From assembly GCF_014529535.1 (NCBI RefSeq), contig NW_023503608.1:3038001-3102000 (forward strand): 64,000 nt of DNA, written 5' to 3'. Made by a program: the position numbers and the translations under genes. Positions 23,412-34,095 of the stretch are shown here, in pieces. Numbering within the stretch: the first letter of the stretch is position 1; the number at the start of each line of letters is the position of its first letter. A model generated the notes under the pieces. The model worked only from the letters and a program-made list of their open reading frames with translations. It did no database searches and was not told where the DNA came from. Source of the DNA: Bradysia coprophila (lineage: Eukaryota; Arthropoda; Insecta; Diptera; Sciaridae).

Positions 23412-25403
23412 TTACGAATGGATGATCATGTGCTCAATCAATTCGGTTTTGCTCTCAGTTTGTAGGGAACAATAATCACAAACAAAGTAGTGAAGATGAC
23501 CTTGGATATGTCCGGAATGAATGAGAACCTTGTGTCGCTGTAGATTATGTTTGAATTTGAACTGTTTCGAGCAATCGTCGCATCCAAATGGAAAGACTTT
23601 GCTATGTACGACCTTGTGTCTCTTCAGTGCTGCATCCGCTTTAAATCTCTTCCCGCACTGATTGCATTGGAATGGTCTATCATCTTTGTGAACGAGAATG
23701 TGTATGCGTAGTGTCTGGTTCGTTTTGAATCTTTCGGCGCATTGGTTGCATCTAAACGGTCTATCCTTTCGATGGACCAACGTGTGACGATTCAGGTCAC
23801 CGGTGGATTTGAACTTTTTTGAACATTCGTTACATTGTAGTGCACTGCCTGATCGAAACTTTTTCGGGCATTCGTTACATTCAAATGGTTTTCGATTGGT
23901 ATGGACGAGCAAGTGTCTAGTTAGTTGATCGTTCGTTTTAAAACTTTTTGAACATTCATCGCACGTAAATGACTTGTCTTCGGCATGACTGAGCATGTGA
24001 CGGTTAAGCGCAGTTCTATATTTGAATTTTATTGGACATTTTTTGCATTCGAAACATTTCTCTCCGTTGTGGATTCGATACACGTGATTCCTATGCCTTT
24101 GGCTGGATTGAAATTTTTTCGCGCATTTGTCACACTCAAACTTTTTTGCTGCAAACTTGTTATGAACGTCCTTGTGCTGCTCCAGTAGATTCTTTAAATA
24201 GAATTTTTTATTGCAATCAGCACATCCGAAAAGCTTCTCCCCCTTGTTGGTATGCAAGCTCAAATGTCTGCGTAGTGCGATGCGGGAATCGAATGTTTTC
24301 AAACAGACGAAGCATTCAAACGTGATTTTGTGTCGATCATCGGAATGCTCATTTAGTTGATGTAGCGATTCGAAACATTCCGAACAATCGTTGCATTTCA
24401 GTCTCGATTTATCCTTGGCATGGATGACTTGGTGTTTCCTTAATTCACCGTTCGATTTAAATTTCTTCAAACATACCCCGCATTCAAATGGTCGGTCTTC
24501 GGAATGAACGACATTGTGCCGCGTTAGTCTGGATCGTGAATAGAACTGCTTGGAACAAACTGGACAACAAAAGGTTTTGTTACCGGAATGGACGAGACTG
24601 TGAGCCTTTAAATTGCAACGTAACTTGAAACTCTGGAAACACACTTCGCATGAAAATGGCCTCTCATCCATGTGAAAAGCCCTGTGCGAGTATAATGAAC
24701 TTAATAACTTGAATTTTTTCGGACATTTCTTGCATTCAAACGGTGTCTCGTCACGGTGGCAGCTAGCTACGTGTCTCTTTAACAACACGCTCGATTTAAA
24801 TTTCTTTGGACATTCGTCGCAGCCAAAGGATTTCGCATCGGTGTGAACGATTTGATGTTTCTTCAATTGACCCCTCGATTTGAATTTTTTTCCGCATGTG
24901 CTGCATCCGAATGGTTTCTCATCGGTGTGAGCTCCAGCCATGTGACACTTGAGGTAGACGATCGACTTAAATTGCCTAGCACAAATGTAGCATTCGACAG
25001 GGGTCTCATTTCTGTGAACGAGCTGATGTCTCTCAAGTGTGTATTTTGACGAAAATGTTTTCGAACACTCATTGCATCCGTGTGCCTCATTAAGGTTCGA
25101 CTGGTGTGTGGTTTCAATCGTATAAATCGGTTTGGTGTCCTCAATCGTAATTTCAGTTTTGCTGATTTCACTGGCCATACAAAACGGAACGTTCCTCAGC
25201 AGAGGTACTGGTGAGTAGTATTCTTCATCTTCAAACGGGTCTTCGTATTTCACCTTTATGTCATCGGCTTCTAAAAGTTGGTAACAGATTTCGGGAGCCA
25301 TTATTCCGTTTTGTCCTCCTCCTTTCCAATATTTATCTAAAATTAAAAAAAAAGGTTCACTGCCGACATTGACTTTCATGTTTTGGCATTGTTTGGTGCT
25401 CAT
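23412..25403 (-). CDS. Poly-C2H2 zinc-finger protein (about 20 fingers)
   Basis: Uninterrupted frame of 663 codons plus stop, with ATG at 25401-25403. About 110 N-terminal residues are acidic (EDPFEDEEYYSP) and hold no ZAD, BTB or KRAB domain that I can see. About 19 complete C2H2 fingers plus one half finger then run to the C-terminus. Most have the pattern CxxC-KKFK-x-L-x-H-x3-H joined by short linkers, with occasional HxxxxH spacing (CHMAGAH, HVASCH). Near the C-terminal third CPKKFRSGSALQ runs directly into CNECSKKFK, so one finger has lost its two histidines. Presumably a nuclear DNA-binding regulator of a fast-evolving insect family; target and orthologue cannot be named. A short poly-A/T-rich stretch after codon 18 could be misread as a 30-nt intron, but that is too short to be plausible. 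Confidence 0.85.
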   Translation of the reverse strand: MSTKQCQNMKVNVGSEPFFLILDKYWKGGGQNGIMAPEICYQLLEADDIKVKYEDPFEDEEYYSPVPLLRNVPFCMASEISKTEITIEDTKPIYTIETTHQSNLNEAHGCNECSKTFSSKYTLERHQLVHRNETPVECYICARQFKSIVYLKCHMAGAHTDEKPFGCSTCGKKFKSRGQLKKHQIVHTDAKSFGCDECPKKFKSSVLLKRHVASCHRDETPFECKKCPKKFKLLSSLYSHRAFHMDERPFSCEVCFQSFKLRCNLKAHSLVHSGNKTFCCPVCSKQFYSRSRLTRHNVVHSEDRPFECGVCLKKFKSNGELRKHQVIHAKDKSRLKCNDCSECFESLHQLNEHSDDRHKITFECFVCLKTFDSRIALRRHLSLHTNKGEKLFGCADCNKKFYLKNLLEQHKDVHNKFAAKKFECDKCAKKFQSSQRHRNHVYRIHNGEKCFECKKCPIKFKYRTALNRHMLSHAEDKSFTCDECSKSFKTNDQLTRHLLVHTNRKPFECNECPKKFRSGSALQCNECSKKFKSTGDLNRHTLVHRKDRPFRCNQCAERFKTNQTLRIHILVHKDDRPFQCNQCGKRFKADAALKRHKVVHSKVFPFGCDDCSKQFKFKHNLQRHKVLIHSGHIQGHLHYFVCDYCSLQTESKTELIEHMIIHS

Positions 25404-26162
25404 TGGAATATTTTATTTGAATTTCTCTGGTTGCCTCTGGTTTCGAGAAGTTTTTATAATTTAGAATCAGGTTAATCGATTGGTAACATCATTCAAATTG
25501 GTGACATCGAAGGTGTCATTATTATAATTGATGTAAAACCAATTTGCTAGGCGAAAAGCACTAACAAAATAATTATTGTCGTTACTTACGTAGATCAGTA
25601 AGCTATTAGGTCAATCTATTCGTTTCACTTAATGTGATTGTTATATTGCCGGCGCTGTACACAGACCATCTGGCTTATATTTCACGCTCAAATATCCACG
25701 AATCTTATGTTCGTCAGATTTCACTTCAGACAAGATGTGTCTGTAAGGTCTGTAAACAACCGCTAATCTCAAATACGAGAAGGCGGTTAAAACACACACA
25801 ACCACGATATATGTGTGCGATGACATCAGAAAATCCTGCGTTACCTGAACCCACGACAAAGTAAAATAAACCAGGCAGGAGTGGTTCATTTTCGAAACGT
25901 CAAATAAGGGACCTAATACACTGTATGAAAATGAACTCAAATGAACACTGACATAAATTGAACAAGAATAGACCGGCTAAAGCCTGGTGAGGTCTTTTTT
26001 CTAATTTCTGTTTGGAACTACCAACTACCAACTATTGGACCTACCAACACTACCACATTTTCGAATTGCAATGTTAACTGTGAGCTATCGGTGATCAGAT
26101 AACAAATAATTATTATTTGCCTGGTGTCGATATGCTCATGGTGGCTTTGCAATTTTGAATGT

Positions 26163-26500
26163 CAATCCATCTCGCAACTACCAACTACCAAAGCTACCGA
26201 CTACCAAATTTCCGATTTATAAATAGTCGAGCATGTAGAATAATTTCGTCAGTCGGTGCGTAGTTCTCGAATAGTAAACATCTCTTCCCCAAAAATTACG
26301 TTTGGAAGTCAATTATAGCCTTGGTAGTCCATCAATCCATCTCGCAACTACCAACTACCAAAGCTACCGACTACCATATTTCCGATTTATAAATAGTCGA
26401 GCATGTAGAATAATTTCGTCAGTCGGTGCGTAGTTCTCGAATAGTAAACATCTCTTCCCCAAAAATTACGTTTGGAAGTCAATTATAGCCTTGGTAGTCC
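26163..26500. repeat. Two tandem 168-170-bp units
   Basis: Units begin CAATCCATCTCGCAACTACC at 26163 and 26333 and end CCTTGGTAGTCC at 26330 and 26500, almost identical over their length. Sequence to the left of unit 1 (GATCAGATAACAAATAATTA ... CTCATGGTGGC) recurs to the right of unit 2 near 26535-26600, so a longer unit has been duplicated as well. Confidence 0.85.
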
Positions 26501-26688
26501 AACTACCAACTACCAAATTTTCGAATTGTAATGTGAACTGTGATCAGATAACAAATAATTATTATTTGCCTGGTGTCGATATGCTCATGGTGGCTTTGCA
26601 ATTTTGAATGTCAATCCATCTCGCAACTACCAACTACCAAAAATACCAACTACCGACTGAGAGCTACCAAAACTACCAAATTTGTGGA

Positions 26689-26740
26689 ACAGACAGACGG
26701 ACAGACAGACAGACGGACGGACAGACAGACAGACAGACAA
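26689..26740. repeat. ACAG/ACGG tetranucleotide microsatellite
   Basis: About thirteen tandem tetranucleotides, mostly ACAG with interspersed ACGG, inside the long hAT-like element and directly followed by ACCGGCCATAATAGG. Confidence 0.9.
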
Positions 26741-27521
26741 ACCGGCCATAATAGGATATTTTTTCTAGAAGAAAAAAGACCTAAAAATTTTATCCGCAAT
26801 AAATATGGGGATGCTAGATTATTCAGGTCCCTTGTCAAACGTCCACTCCTGCCTGGTTAACTTTACTCTGCCGTGCCCGAACCACACCATTGCCTGAGTT
26901 TCTTGTATTTTTCGAAAGTGGGCGGAATTTTTTATTGGAGCATTTAATAATAGGGTTACTATTGAAAGACGGCATGGCGAAAGTCGCATTTTTAAACATG
27001 GCCCAAGGAATTTTCGTTGGAGTAAATATAACTCTATGATTGAATTTAAATTACAAAAACAGTGAGCTGCAACAGCGACATTAAGATTTCACTTTCTCGT
27101 TCACTCAATCACACCGATGACAAGAATTGGAGAAACTCGTCAAAGGTATACATAGAAGCCGGAACTGTTTTTGGGAAAACGATTTTCAATTTTTTCACAC
27201 ATTTTACTCAACATTTTCCCTACTTTTCCGAAAAATATTTTTTTTTAAATACAGTCGGAGGCAGTGAAATTTCAGCATAAATTTGCTTCAGCTGATTTTC
27301 AGATGATCCCACACATACAATCAAAACTGTTTGTACTTGTTTATACGGTTAAAGCTGCATCACGCACGAGTGTGGTGGTGGCTGAAATTTAACTTTTGAG
27401 AAAAACTTGTGGAAAAAATAGGAAACATTTTCCCAAAATCCCCTTTCACTATTGAAACTATTACTTTATTTTTGATCGAAGATTTTCAGAGATTGATTTC
27501 AGAAATCTTTTACTTCATTTT

Positions 27522-27585
27522 CATGTGTCGGGGCCGAAAATGAGGGAGTTTCGAGATTTTTCTCGGGTTTTCGACCCCTTACATG
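27522..27585. repeat. Short inverted repeat
   Basis: CATGTGTCGGGGCCGAAAA faces TTTTCGACCCCTTACATG around a centre rich in TTTCGAGA. Hairpin-forming, non-coding. Confidence 0.5.
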
Positions 27586-28842
27586 AAATTTTTTTTGAGT
27601 ATCTGAGGCGAAATTGCCTAAAATCAAACGTTCAAAACAGATACACAAATAACTATTGTGTTTAACAATAACATGCTTTTTCCTATATAAAACGTCATTA
27701 GTCAGATCTTGTCGTTTATTATTGTTGTCGTTGTCGAAAACAGATGACAGCCGACGGTGACAGGTTAATAAAGGATGTAACTTATTCCAAAGTCGTTCAG
27801 AACCTTGACTTATTCGACATATAAGTAAAACTGCAAGGAAGTTTCAAGGCTGTAAACGTTGGGAAGGTCACGCAGCAGACTGCCATTTTATTAGATACGC
27901 GGCAACACACCACGTCTGATGATTTTACATAAAAAAAAGTTCACAGGTTTCATTCGTTTTAGAAATAATTAAAAAGTTTAAAAAAAGACACATCTCGTCA
28001 GATCATGACAAAGTTGCAAAGAGATGTTATTTATTAGGGCATTACATGTGCATATCTGGCGAATCATAAACTTTCGTATCACAAAACTGAGTAGATGGAA
28101 CCGCAAAGATTACTTTTATCGTTTCATAACACAAAGCTGAATAATATAATCGTATAGCTTGCTTATCTTACTCGAATCTCGAGCGAATCTTATAAGTCTT
28201 TTTAATCAAAAATTATCTAAATTAAAAACATGCGCTCAAATTAATGTAATCACTTAAATGTAAGGGGTCGCTCAGAACAACTGTCAAAAATCCAACCAAG
28301 TTTATGTGAACACTGACAAACATGTTTTTACACACACCTTACCACTACAATGAAAATATCCGAAAGTGATAACGAACACGTGCTCTTGCGACGACCATCT
28401 ATCTCTGTTCTACATTACAACAGTCACACTGGATAGAATGAGATGGACAGCATTCAACCGTCAAACCTCGTGTGTGTTTACGTTTATACCATAGGTTCTG
28501 CTGTATTTTTCTTTCTCAAGTTGAAAACATGAAAACCATGCGGTAGTTCTTTAAGTTTCCGATTTGCAAGGCATTGACATGGTGATTTACAGTCGACTCG
28601 TTTAATTAAAGTTTTATTATATCGTAGTGATTACTGAAAATTATATCGAGACGCAAAGAACGTTGTCAGTAGTTTGTGTTCAAAGAAGTCGTCAAATTGT
28701 TAAATCCGTGTGTTTTTTCCCCAAATAATTGCATTTTTTTCCTCTGCCAACATAACCTCAAGTGTTAAATGTGAGTTTAATCATTTTCTTCTTCATTTCC
28801 TTATTGTCTTTACTCACCATTTGTGTATCACAGCAGAAAACA

Positions 28843-31100
28843 ATGGGAAGCAAACAGAAAGTAAAAAAACAAAATGCGGCCGCACAGGAAGCTGTAGAAC
28901 AAAAAGTTGCAGTTGTGGTTAAAGCTCAGCCAAAATTGAAAGAGAAACCAGGCAAAAAGGTAAAGTCGCTGGAATTATCACGACAATTTTCTAGATCGTC
29001 GTATTGACATTACAATGTTGATTGTTATCAGGACAAAAAGAAGAATCAAGTTCCGGTTGCGCCACCACCTCCAGTAAAACCAGCTGAAAGCAGCGAAGAG
29101 AGTGATAGTGAGGAAGACGAACCAATGAAACCAGTTCCAGTTGCTAAAGTCGCTGTTGCAAATGGAAAAGGCAAAGCTAAGGCTGCGCCAAAGAAGGCAG
29201 AAAGTAGTGAAGACGACAGCGACGATAGCGATGAAAGTGAGGCCGAAGCTCCAGCAAAAGTAAATGGAAAAGCAACAGCAAATGGTACGGCAGCCAAGAC
29301 AAACGGAGCTGTAAAGAAAGCAGCAGAGAGCGATGAGGAATCTGAGGACGAGAGTGATTCAGGTAATTTCATAAATAGTTTTGTTGTCCATTCACTTCAC
29401 GCCAATGAATACGCGAACGTTATTTGTACGTTTTGATTCGTTAACAAAAAACATTTTTCATCTTCCTGTTAGACGACGATGAGGAAACAGCAAAACCGAA
29501 TGCTGCCGCAACTACAAAGAAAGCAGTGACTCCAGCAGCAAAGAAACCAGTCGCTAAGAAAGCCGAAAGTAGTAGCGAGGAAGAAGATTCTGACGAAGAA
29601 ATGGAAGAGGCACCTAAGGCCGTGGCAAAACCAACTGTACAGAAAGCTGTAACTCCAGCAGCAAAGAAACCAGTCGCTAAGAAAGCCGAAAGTAGTAGCG
29701 AGGAAGAAGATTCTGACGAGGAAATGGAAGAGGCACCTAAGGCCGTCGCAAAACCAACTCTACAGAAAGCTGTGACTCCAGTAGCAAAAAAACCAGTCGC
29801 TAAGAAAGACGAAAGTAGCAGCGAGGAGGAAGATTCTGATGAGGAAGAGGACGCGAAACCTACAGTTGCGAAGCCTGTGGCGGTACAAAAGAAAAAAGAA
29901 AGTTCTGACGAAGAAGAAAGTAGTGAAGAAGAGAGCGAAGAAGAAACACCGGTGAAGCCAGTTGTCAACAAAACTGTTGCAAAGCCTCAAGCAAAAGCTG
30001 CTGCAGTAGTTCAGAAGAAGAAGGAGTCCTCTGACGAGGACGAAAGTAGTGAAGAAGAGAGCGACGAAGAAACACCAGCTGCTAAAACAGTGACTAAACC
30101 TCAGCCGAAAAAAGAATCTGGTTCCGAAAGCAGTGAAGATGATGACGATGATGAAGAGGATGAGGTCGAACAGAAACCGATCGCCAAAACTCCTGACAAC
30201 AATCAATTCCAACATGGAAAACGAAAGGCAAACGATGAAGACAGTACACCAAGTGCTAAGTTTAGCAAAAAATTCGATGGAGGTCGTCAATCGAATGGTG
30301 GAGAAGGTGGAGGCATGACCTGTTACAATTGCAACGAAACCGGTCACATGTCGCGTGAATGTCCAACAAAGAATTCCGGATCAACTTGTTACAATTGCAA
30401 CGAAACCGGACACATGTCTCGCGAATGCCCACAGAAAAAACAGTTTGGCGGTAACAGCAATAGCACTTGCTACAATTGCAACGAAACTGGTCATATGTCC
30501 CGCGAATGTCCATCGAAGAAACAATTCGGAGGAGGCGGTGGTGGTGGCGGCAACAGCGTATGCTATAACTGCAACGAAACCGGTCATTTTTCACGTGAAT
30601 GTCCCACGAAAAAAGCACTTAAATGTTACAATTGTCAAGAGGATGGACACATGTCTCGGGATTGTCCAACTGGCAGCAAAAATAAGGGATGCTTAAAATG
30701 CGGCTCCAACGATCACATGTACAGAGATTGTACACAAGAGGGCGATAGTTTTGCACATGCCGAATGCTTCGTATGCAAAGAGAAGGTAAATATCGAATGT
30801 CTGCCGGTGTGCGGCTTCAATTTTTCTAATTCTTTGCTTTTATTTCCGTAGGGACACATTTCGAATCAGTGTCCACAACGTCAAGGAGGCAACTCACGTG
30901 GCGGTTTTGGACGTGGCGGTCGTGGTGGTGGTGGTGGACGTGGTGGTCCTCGAGGTGGTGGAGGACGTGGTCGAGGAGGCGGCGGTGGATTCAATCGTGG
31001 TGGTGGAGGATTTAACAGTAGAGGTGGTGGATTTGGTGGAAACAAATTTGGTGCTAGCGCTTCTCCTGCTGGCAATAAAGTCACCAAATTTGATGACTAA
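28843..31100 (+). CDS. Acidic KS-repeat protein with seven CCHC zinc knuckles and an RGG tail
   Basis: Four exons: 28843-28959, 29032-29362, 29473-30785, 30852-31100, joined in frame to 669 residues. The N-terminal ~430 residues alternate Ala/Pro/Lys-rich spacers with acidic serine clusters (ESSSEEEDSDEE), the style of nucleolin and Nopp140. Next come seven knuckles of the form C-x2-C-x4-H-x4-C, four of them nearly identical (CYNCNETGHMSREC); the seventh, CFVCKEKGHISNQC, is split by intron 3. The tail is RGG/GGF-rich and ends KVTKFDD. By analogy it binds single-stranded nucleic acid, probably in the nucleolus or in RNPs; this is inference. The knuckle count equals CNBP, but CNBP has no acidic domain. 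There is no LisH N-terminus as in Nopp140 and no RRM as in nucleolin. Kozak context ACAATGG supports the start. Confidence 0.85.
29523..29860 (+). repeat. Coding tandem repeat, 123-bp period (41 residues)
   Basis: Units start at about 29523, 29646 and 29769, each encoding AVTPxAKKPVAKKxESSSEE followed by an acidic and Ala/Pro/Lys segment. The first two are almost identical in DNA and the third is cut short, which indicates recent in-frame duplication within exon 3 of the CCHC/RGG gene. Confidence 0.85.
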
Positions 31101-31901
31101 TTTTTTTTGAAATTTTTATTATTCCTTGAATGAACCATTTTCATTGAAAGCAAAACCATTATAATATTAGACGTGTAATTCTTAAAAACATTTTCTAATT
31201 AAACGAATGTTTCATTTTAAGAAATTATTTCTTTGACTTTGAAGAAGAAGAATCGTCATAAATGAACCCGACCTCTGTAAAATGCGAAAAAGATTTAATG
31301 ATTCTAGATTATCAGAAGTTTCTCACACACTCTTCGTACTTGAGCTGACCGAATAGGAGTTCATACAAACCAAAATTTCGATGTCTTAGACTCTATCGGA
31401 TTTGGTTATTGTACTTCAAAACACAAACGGACGACTGCATTGTTCGTTTGAACCAATAATTAAGAGAAATTAACTGCAGGTGAATTTTGAACCAATTTTT
31501 ATGTTCCTTTTGGATGTATTTACTAAGAGTGAGATATAGTGGGATATGAAAATGAAGTATTGTTCCCTTGACCAAAAGTCTAGATTGTCCAGTCACTTGA
31601 TAACTCGAGTAATTTTAACGGATTTCTAAAAACATTTTTTTATTCGACGAGGAATGAAATTTCTGAAGCTATGGGAATGGAAAGTATCGGAGTAATAATG
31701 TAGGAGTTATTTCGAAAAGGATATTTTGGATGATTTCTTGGTAGTTGTTTACAGAAAAAACTAAATGAGTGTGAAATTTGCGGCCAGAGCGAAGCGAGTT
31801 TAATTTTTGTTCAAGACATAAGCAAGAAATATTTTAAACCAAACGCCCTTTATAGCAGACAATAGGACTTAAATCATTGTTTCTTTAAGAATTCATTTCC
31901 G

Positions 31902-31957
31902 CCAAAAAAGTGATCCGTGTGAAAGACGGAGTAATTTTAGTTGATAGTGGAAACCAT
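31902..31957. repeat. Internally deleted copy of the repeat at 35248-35399
   Basis: CCAAAAAAGTGATCCGTGTG and GGAGTAATTTTAGTTGATAG match, in inverse orientation, the two ends of 35248-35399, with the middle missing. Confidence 0.5.
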
Positions 31958-31981
31958 GTACTTAAAAATGTAAGACATTAA

Positions 31982-32021
31982 CAAAGCACCTAGCAGGGTA
32001 ATAGAGGTGCTAGGTGCTTTG
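31982..32021. repeat. 40-nt hairpin, shorter copy of 21248-21310
   Basis: CAAAGCACCTAGCAGGGTAA is followed by TGCTAGGTGCTTTG. The 14-bp arms are perfect; the inner part of the right arm and most of the loop are missing relative to the HIBADH intron copy. Confidence 0.7.
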
Positions 32022-32026
32022 ACATT

Positions 32027-32124
32027 ACACACGCGGAATTTTGAAAAACGACACGTTTTCTGTTTTGTGGTTTACTGGTTTTTTGTGATTTTTTTGTGTG
32101 CCGGTTTTCAAAATTCCGCGCGTG
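32027..32124. repeat. Deleted copy of the palindromic element at 61681-61830
   Basis: Left CACGCGGAATTTTGAAAAAC and right GTTTTCAAAATTCCGCGCGTG are inverse complements. The interior TTTCTGTTTTGTGGTTTACT matches the left half of 61681-61830. Confidence 0.7.
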
Positions 32125-32314
32125 GATATAAAACGAGACCGAAGAATGGGTGCATTTCGAAAGAAGAATGCTTTACAACGGAAGGTAAAATCCAAATTTT
32201 CTAAAGTAAGATTACGGCATTTCATGGGGACCAAAGGAATTGAGAAGCGCACGTGACAATAGGGGAATATGCATCATTTAATCAAGAGCCACGAAATATT
32301 TCAACAGCAAAATA

Positions 32315-32320
32315 TTTATT
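32315..32320 (-). promoter_or_regulatory. Candidate poly(A) signal of the PWWP gene
   Basis: TTTATT on the plus strand reads AATAAA on the coding strand, about 220 nt past the stop at 32537-32539. Confidence 0.4.
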
Positions 32321-32536
32321 TCCTTAAGTAAGTACTTGTTGCGATAACAAATTAAGCTTCGAGATACATCTGTTTTGTAGATCAATGTCGGTGAGTTCAT
32401 ATATTTCTAAATTTAACATTTCAATCCCTTTCCTCACAAATAAAAGTCGTTTCCACTCAGGTGGATAGACAAAAAAAAGTTTTAAAAAAATCTTAATTCA
32501 GTACATCAGATCGGGCCAAAATGGTGTAGGAACTTT

Positions 32537-34095
32537 TCATTTCGTCAAATTGCAAATCATTGCTTTGACGTTTTCCTCCTCTTGCTTCAGTCTTATCAGT
32601 TCAGTCTCCAGCTTTTTCTGATGTTCTTCGTTCTTCCAAATCTTAGCCTTAACTTCGGCGAATTCGTCAAGCAACGCATCGAAATTTCCTCTGTTCATAG
32701 TGACCCATTCATTCACATTTTCTTGTGATGTTGGAATTGCTCCACTCCCATTGTCATCATCACCTGCGGTGTTGACTACAAGATCTATCATTGTATCGGC
32801 AGTTCGTTTTCCATTTTCATTATATCCTGCCGCAATGTCGATCACGGGTCTATTGAGTATTTCATCTTTGATTAAATCACCTCCATCAGTTGTACCCGAC
32901 GGAGATACGTTGTTCGCGTCGACACTGCATTGGGGAACATTTTCGGCGATTTCAGTTTTGATATCGATTGGAGTCCGTTCTATCCGATTTTGATCAACAA
33001 AATTTTCGTCCAAGTTCGTGCTTGTTTCATCCGACTCGCAGGCTAATGAAGCACGAGAAACGTAACATTGCGCTAATGGTGGTGAGACCATACGATGCAC
33101 AAATCTATTGTCACAATGGATTGTTGCTTGTCCAGCATGCAATTCTTCCACAGTATTGTTGGCTTCTGCAGTAGTTGTTTTTGTTTGTCGCTCGAAGATG
33201 TCTGCTGGGCTTTGTTTGAAAGCACTCGGAAACATATCGATCAGATGTTGGCGGATATCGGTTATCGCTACTTTCGTGGCAGCTGGAACGAACCCGAACT
33301 TTTGCTTCATGTTTCGGATATATTTCTCAACTTCCTGTCAATGGAAAGGTGTGACACGAAAAAAGCATTGAGCATTTTCACATAAAGAACATTTAACATT
33401 CACCGTTAACCTACCTCAAAGCTACGCGTATATTCGTTTTGCTTTTTAATCGTTGGATCAAATGCATGCTGGGCATTCGCCTCTTTCTGAGCGCATTCCT
33501 CTGCGCTCGAATACAGGAAGCACTCCTCAAATGGATATTCCGCTCTCAAATGATCGCCAAAGAAGTCAATGATCACCATGTTGTTGGCGCAATTGTAAAC
33601 TGAAATAACTTTGGCTGGCCACATTCGTGGATCGTCGCTATTCGTAGACCAACGGTCTCTGGTGTGGACCAGCAGATGTGGGGTGGCGCATGCTGAAGTG
33701 AAGTAGTCCTTGTTAGTTTCATGCGTCGTCCACAGTTCGTAACAATCGATACACGGCCGGATAGTCACAATTTCTCTAGCCCAATCGTCCTTCAACTCCA
33801 AAACGGTTTCGTATTCAATCGAATTGCCTATAATAGCCAAATAAAAGAATTGCAAATTGTTAGATGTAGCGCATGTAGCAGCTAGTCAGTGGTAAGATTA
33901 ATTACGTCGATATTTTTGATCCTTCGCCGCCCTATCGATTTCGGCCAAAAATGTGTCGAAATTGGCATTGGCACCCAAAGCACGGTCTGCTAAAATATCG
34001 ACAAAGCCAATATTCTTCAGAAGTCTGAACGTTTTATCTCTCCAAAGGTTATCCAAGTAGTACTTTAAAATACGACGCTCTTGGTTGTGTTGCAT
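32537..34095 (-). CDS. Zinc/PWWP-domain protein, ZMYND8/ZMYND11-related
   Basis: Three exons on the minus strand: 34095-33906, 33827-33415, 33334-32537, joined in frame to 466 residues. The ATG at 34093-34095 gives MQHNQERRILKYYL; the open frame upstream has no ATG and contains a possible splice acceptor, so a 5' exon may exist. Residues ~1-65 are helical. A Cys/His segment (RPCIDCYELW ... TSACATPHLLV) runs directly into a PWWP-type fold with the cores WPAKVISVY and VIIDFFGDHLRA. This order, a zinc segment ending in PH-LV then WPAKV and FFGxH, is that of ZMYND8/ZMYND11 chromatin readers. PHD, bromodomain and MYND are not seen. The C-terminal half is low complexity, with a final Lys/Glu coiled coil (EEHQKKLETELIRLKQEE). 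Expected role: binding modified nucleosomes. Family placement is inference from motif order. Confidence 0.7.

Larger units (their letters stand above)
25852..26875. mobile_element. Long hAT-like non-autonomous element with internal tandem repeats
   Basis: The first ~130 bp and last ~70 bp match the element at 807-1020: both share GTTCATT..GAAACGTCAAAT, ATGAAAATGAACTCAAATGA and AGATTATTCA. The ends are CACGACAAAGTAAAATAAACC and AACTTTACTCTGCCGTG, flanked by CCTGAACC and CCCGAACC (7 of 8 identical), probably the target duplication. The interior is about 800 bp of foreign repeats: a 170-bp tandem duplication, a flanking longer direct repeat, ACTACCA-rich sequence and an ACAG microsatellite. No transposase frame. 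Confidence 0.75.
25404..28842. other. Intergenic region between the zinc-finger gene and the CCHC/RGG gene
   Basis: Holds the long hAT-like element at 25852-26875 and an inverted repeat at 27522-27585. About 27660-27750 resembles the right end of the 38089-38770 family (ATGACAGCC after a GTCGTTGTCGA-type motif). No convincing gene. Near 28780 GTGAGTTT and near 28834 CAGCAG could bound a 5' UTR intron just before the ATG at 28843. Confidence 0.5.
31101..32536. other. Convergent intergenic region holding three small repeats
   Basis: Lies between the 3' ends of the CCHC/RGG gene (+) and the PWWP gene (-). ATTAAA at 31198-31203 may be the signal of the former. Three miniature elements sit almost side by side at 31902-31957, 31982-32021 and 32027-32124. 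No gene seen. Confidence 0.5.

Noticed and set aside
25319-25353. Possible 30-nt intron at the start of the poly-zinc-finger gene
   Set aside because: Too short for an animal intron and the frame is open through it.
29441-30347. Long Ser/Leu/Phe-rich antisense frames opposite the CCHC/RGG gene
   Set aside because: They arise from reading acidic Ser/Glu/Lys repeats backwards; low complexity and no independent signals.
28843-31100. Nopp140-RGG orthologue
   Set aside because: Acidic repeats and RGG tail fit, but no LisH-type N-terminus is visible and the seven CCHC knuckles are not part of the Nopp140 I know; name withheld.
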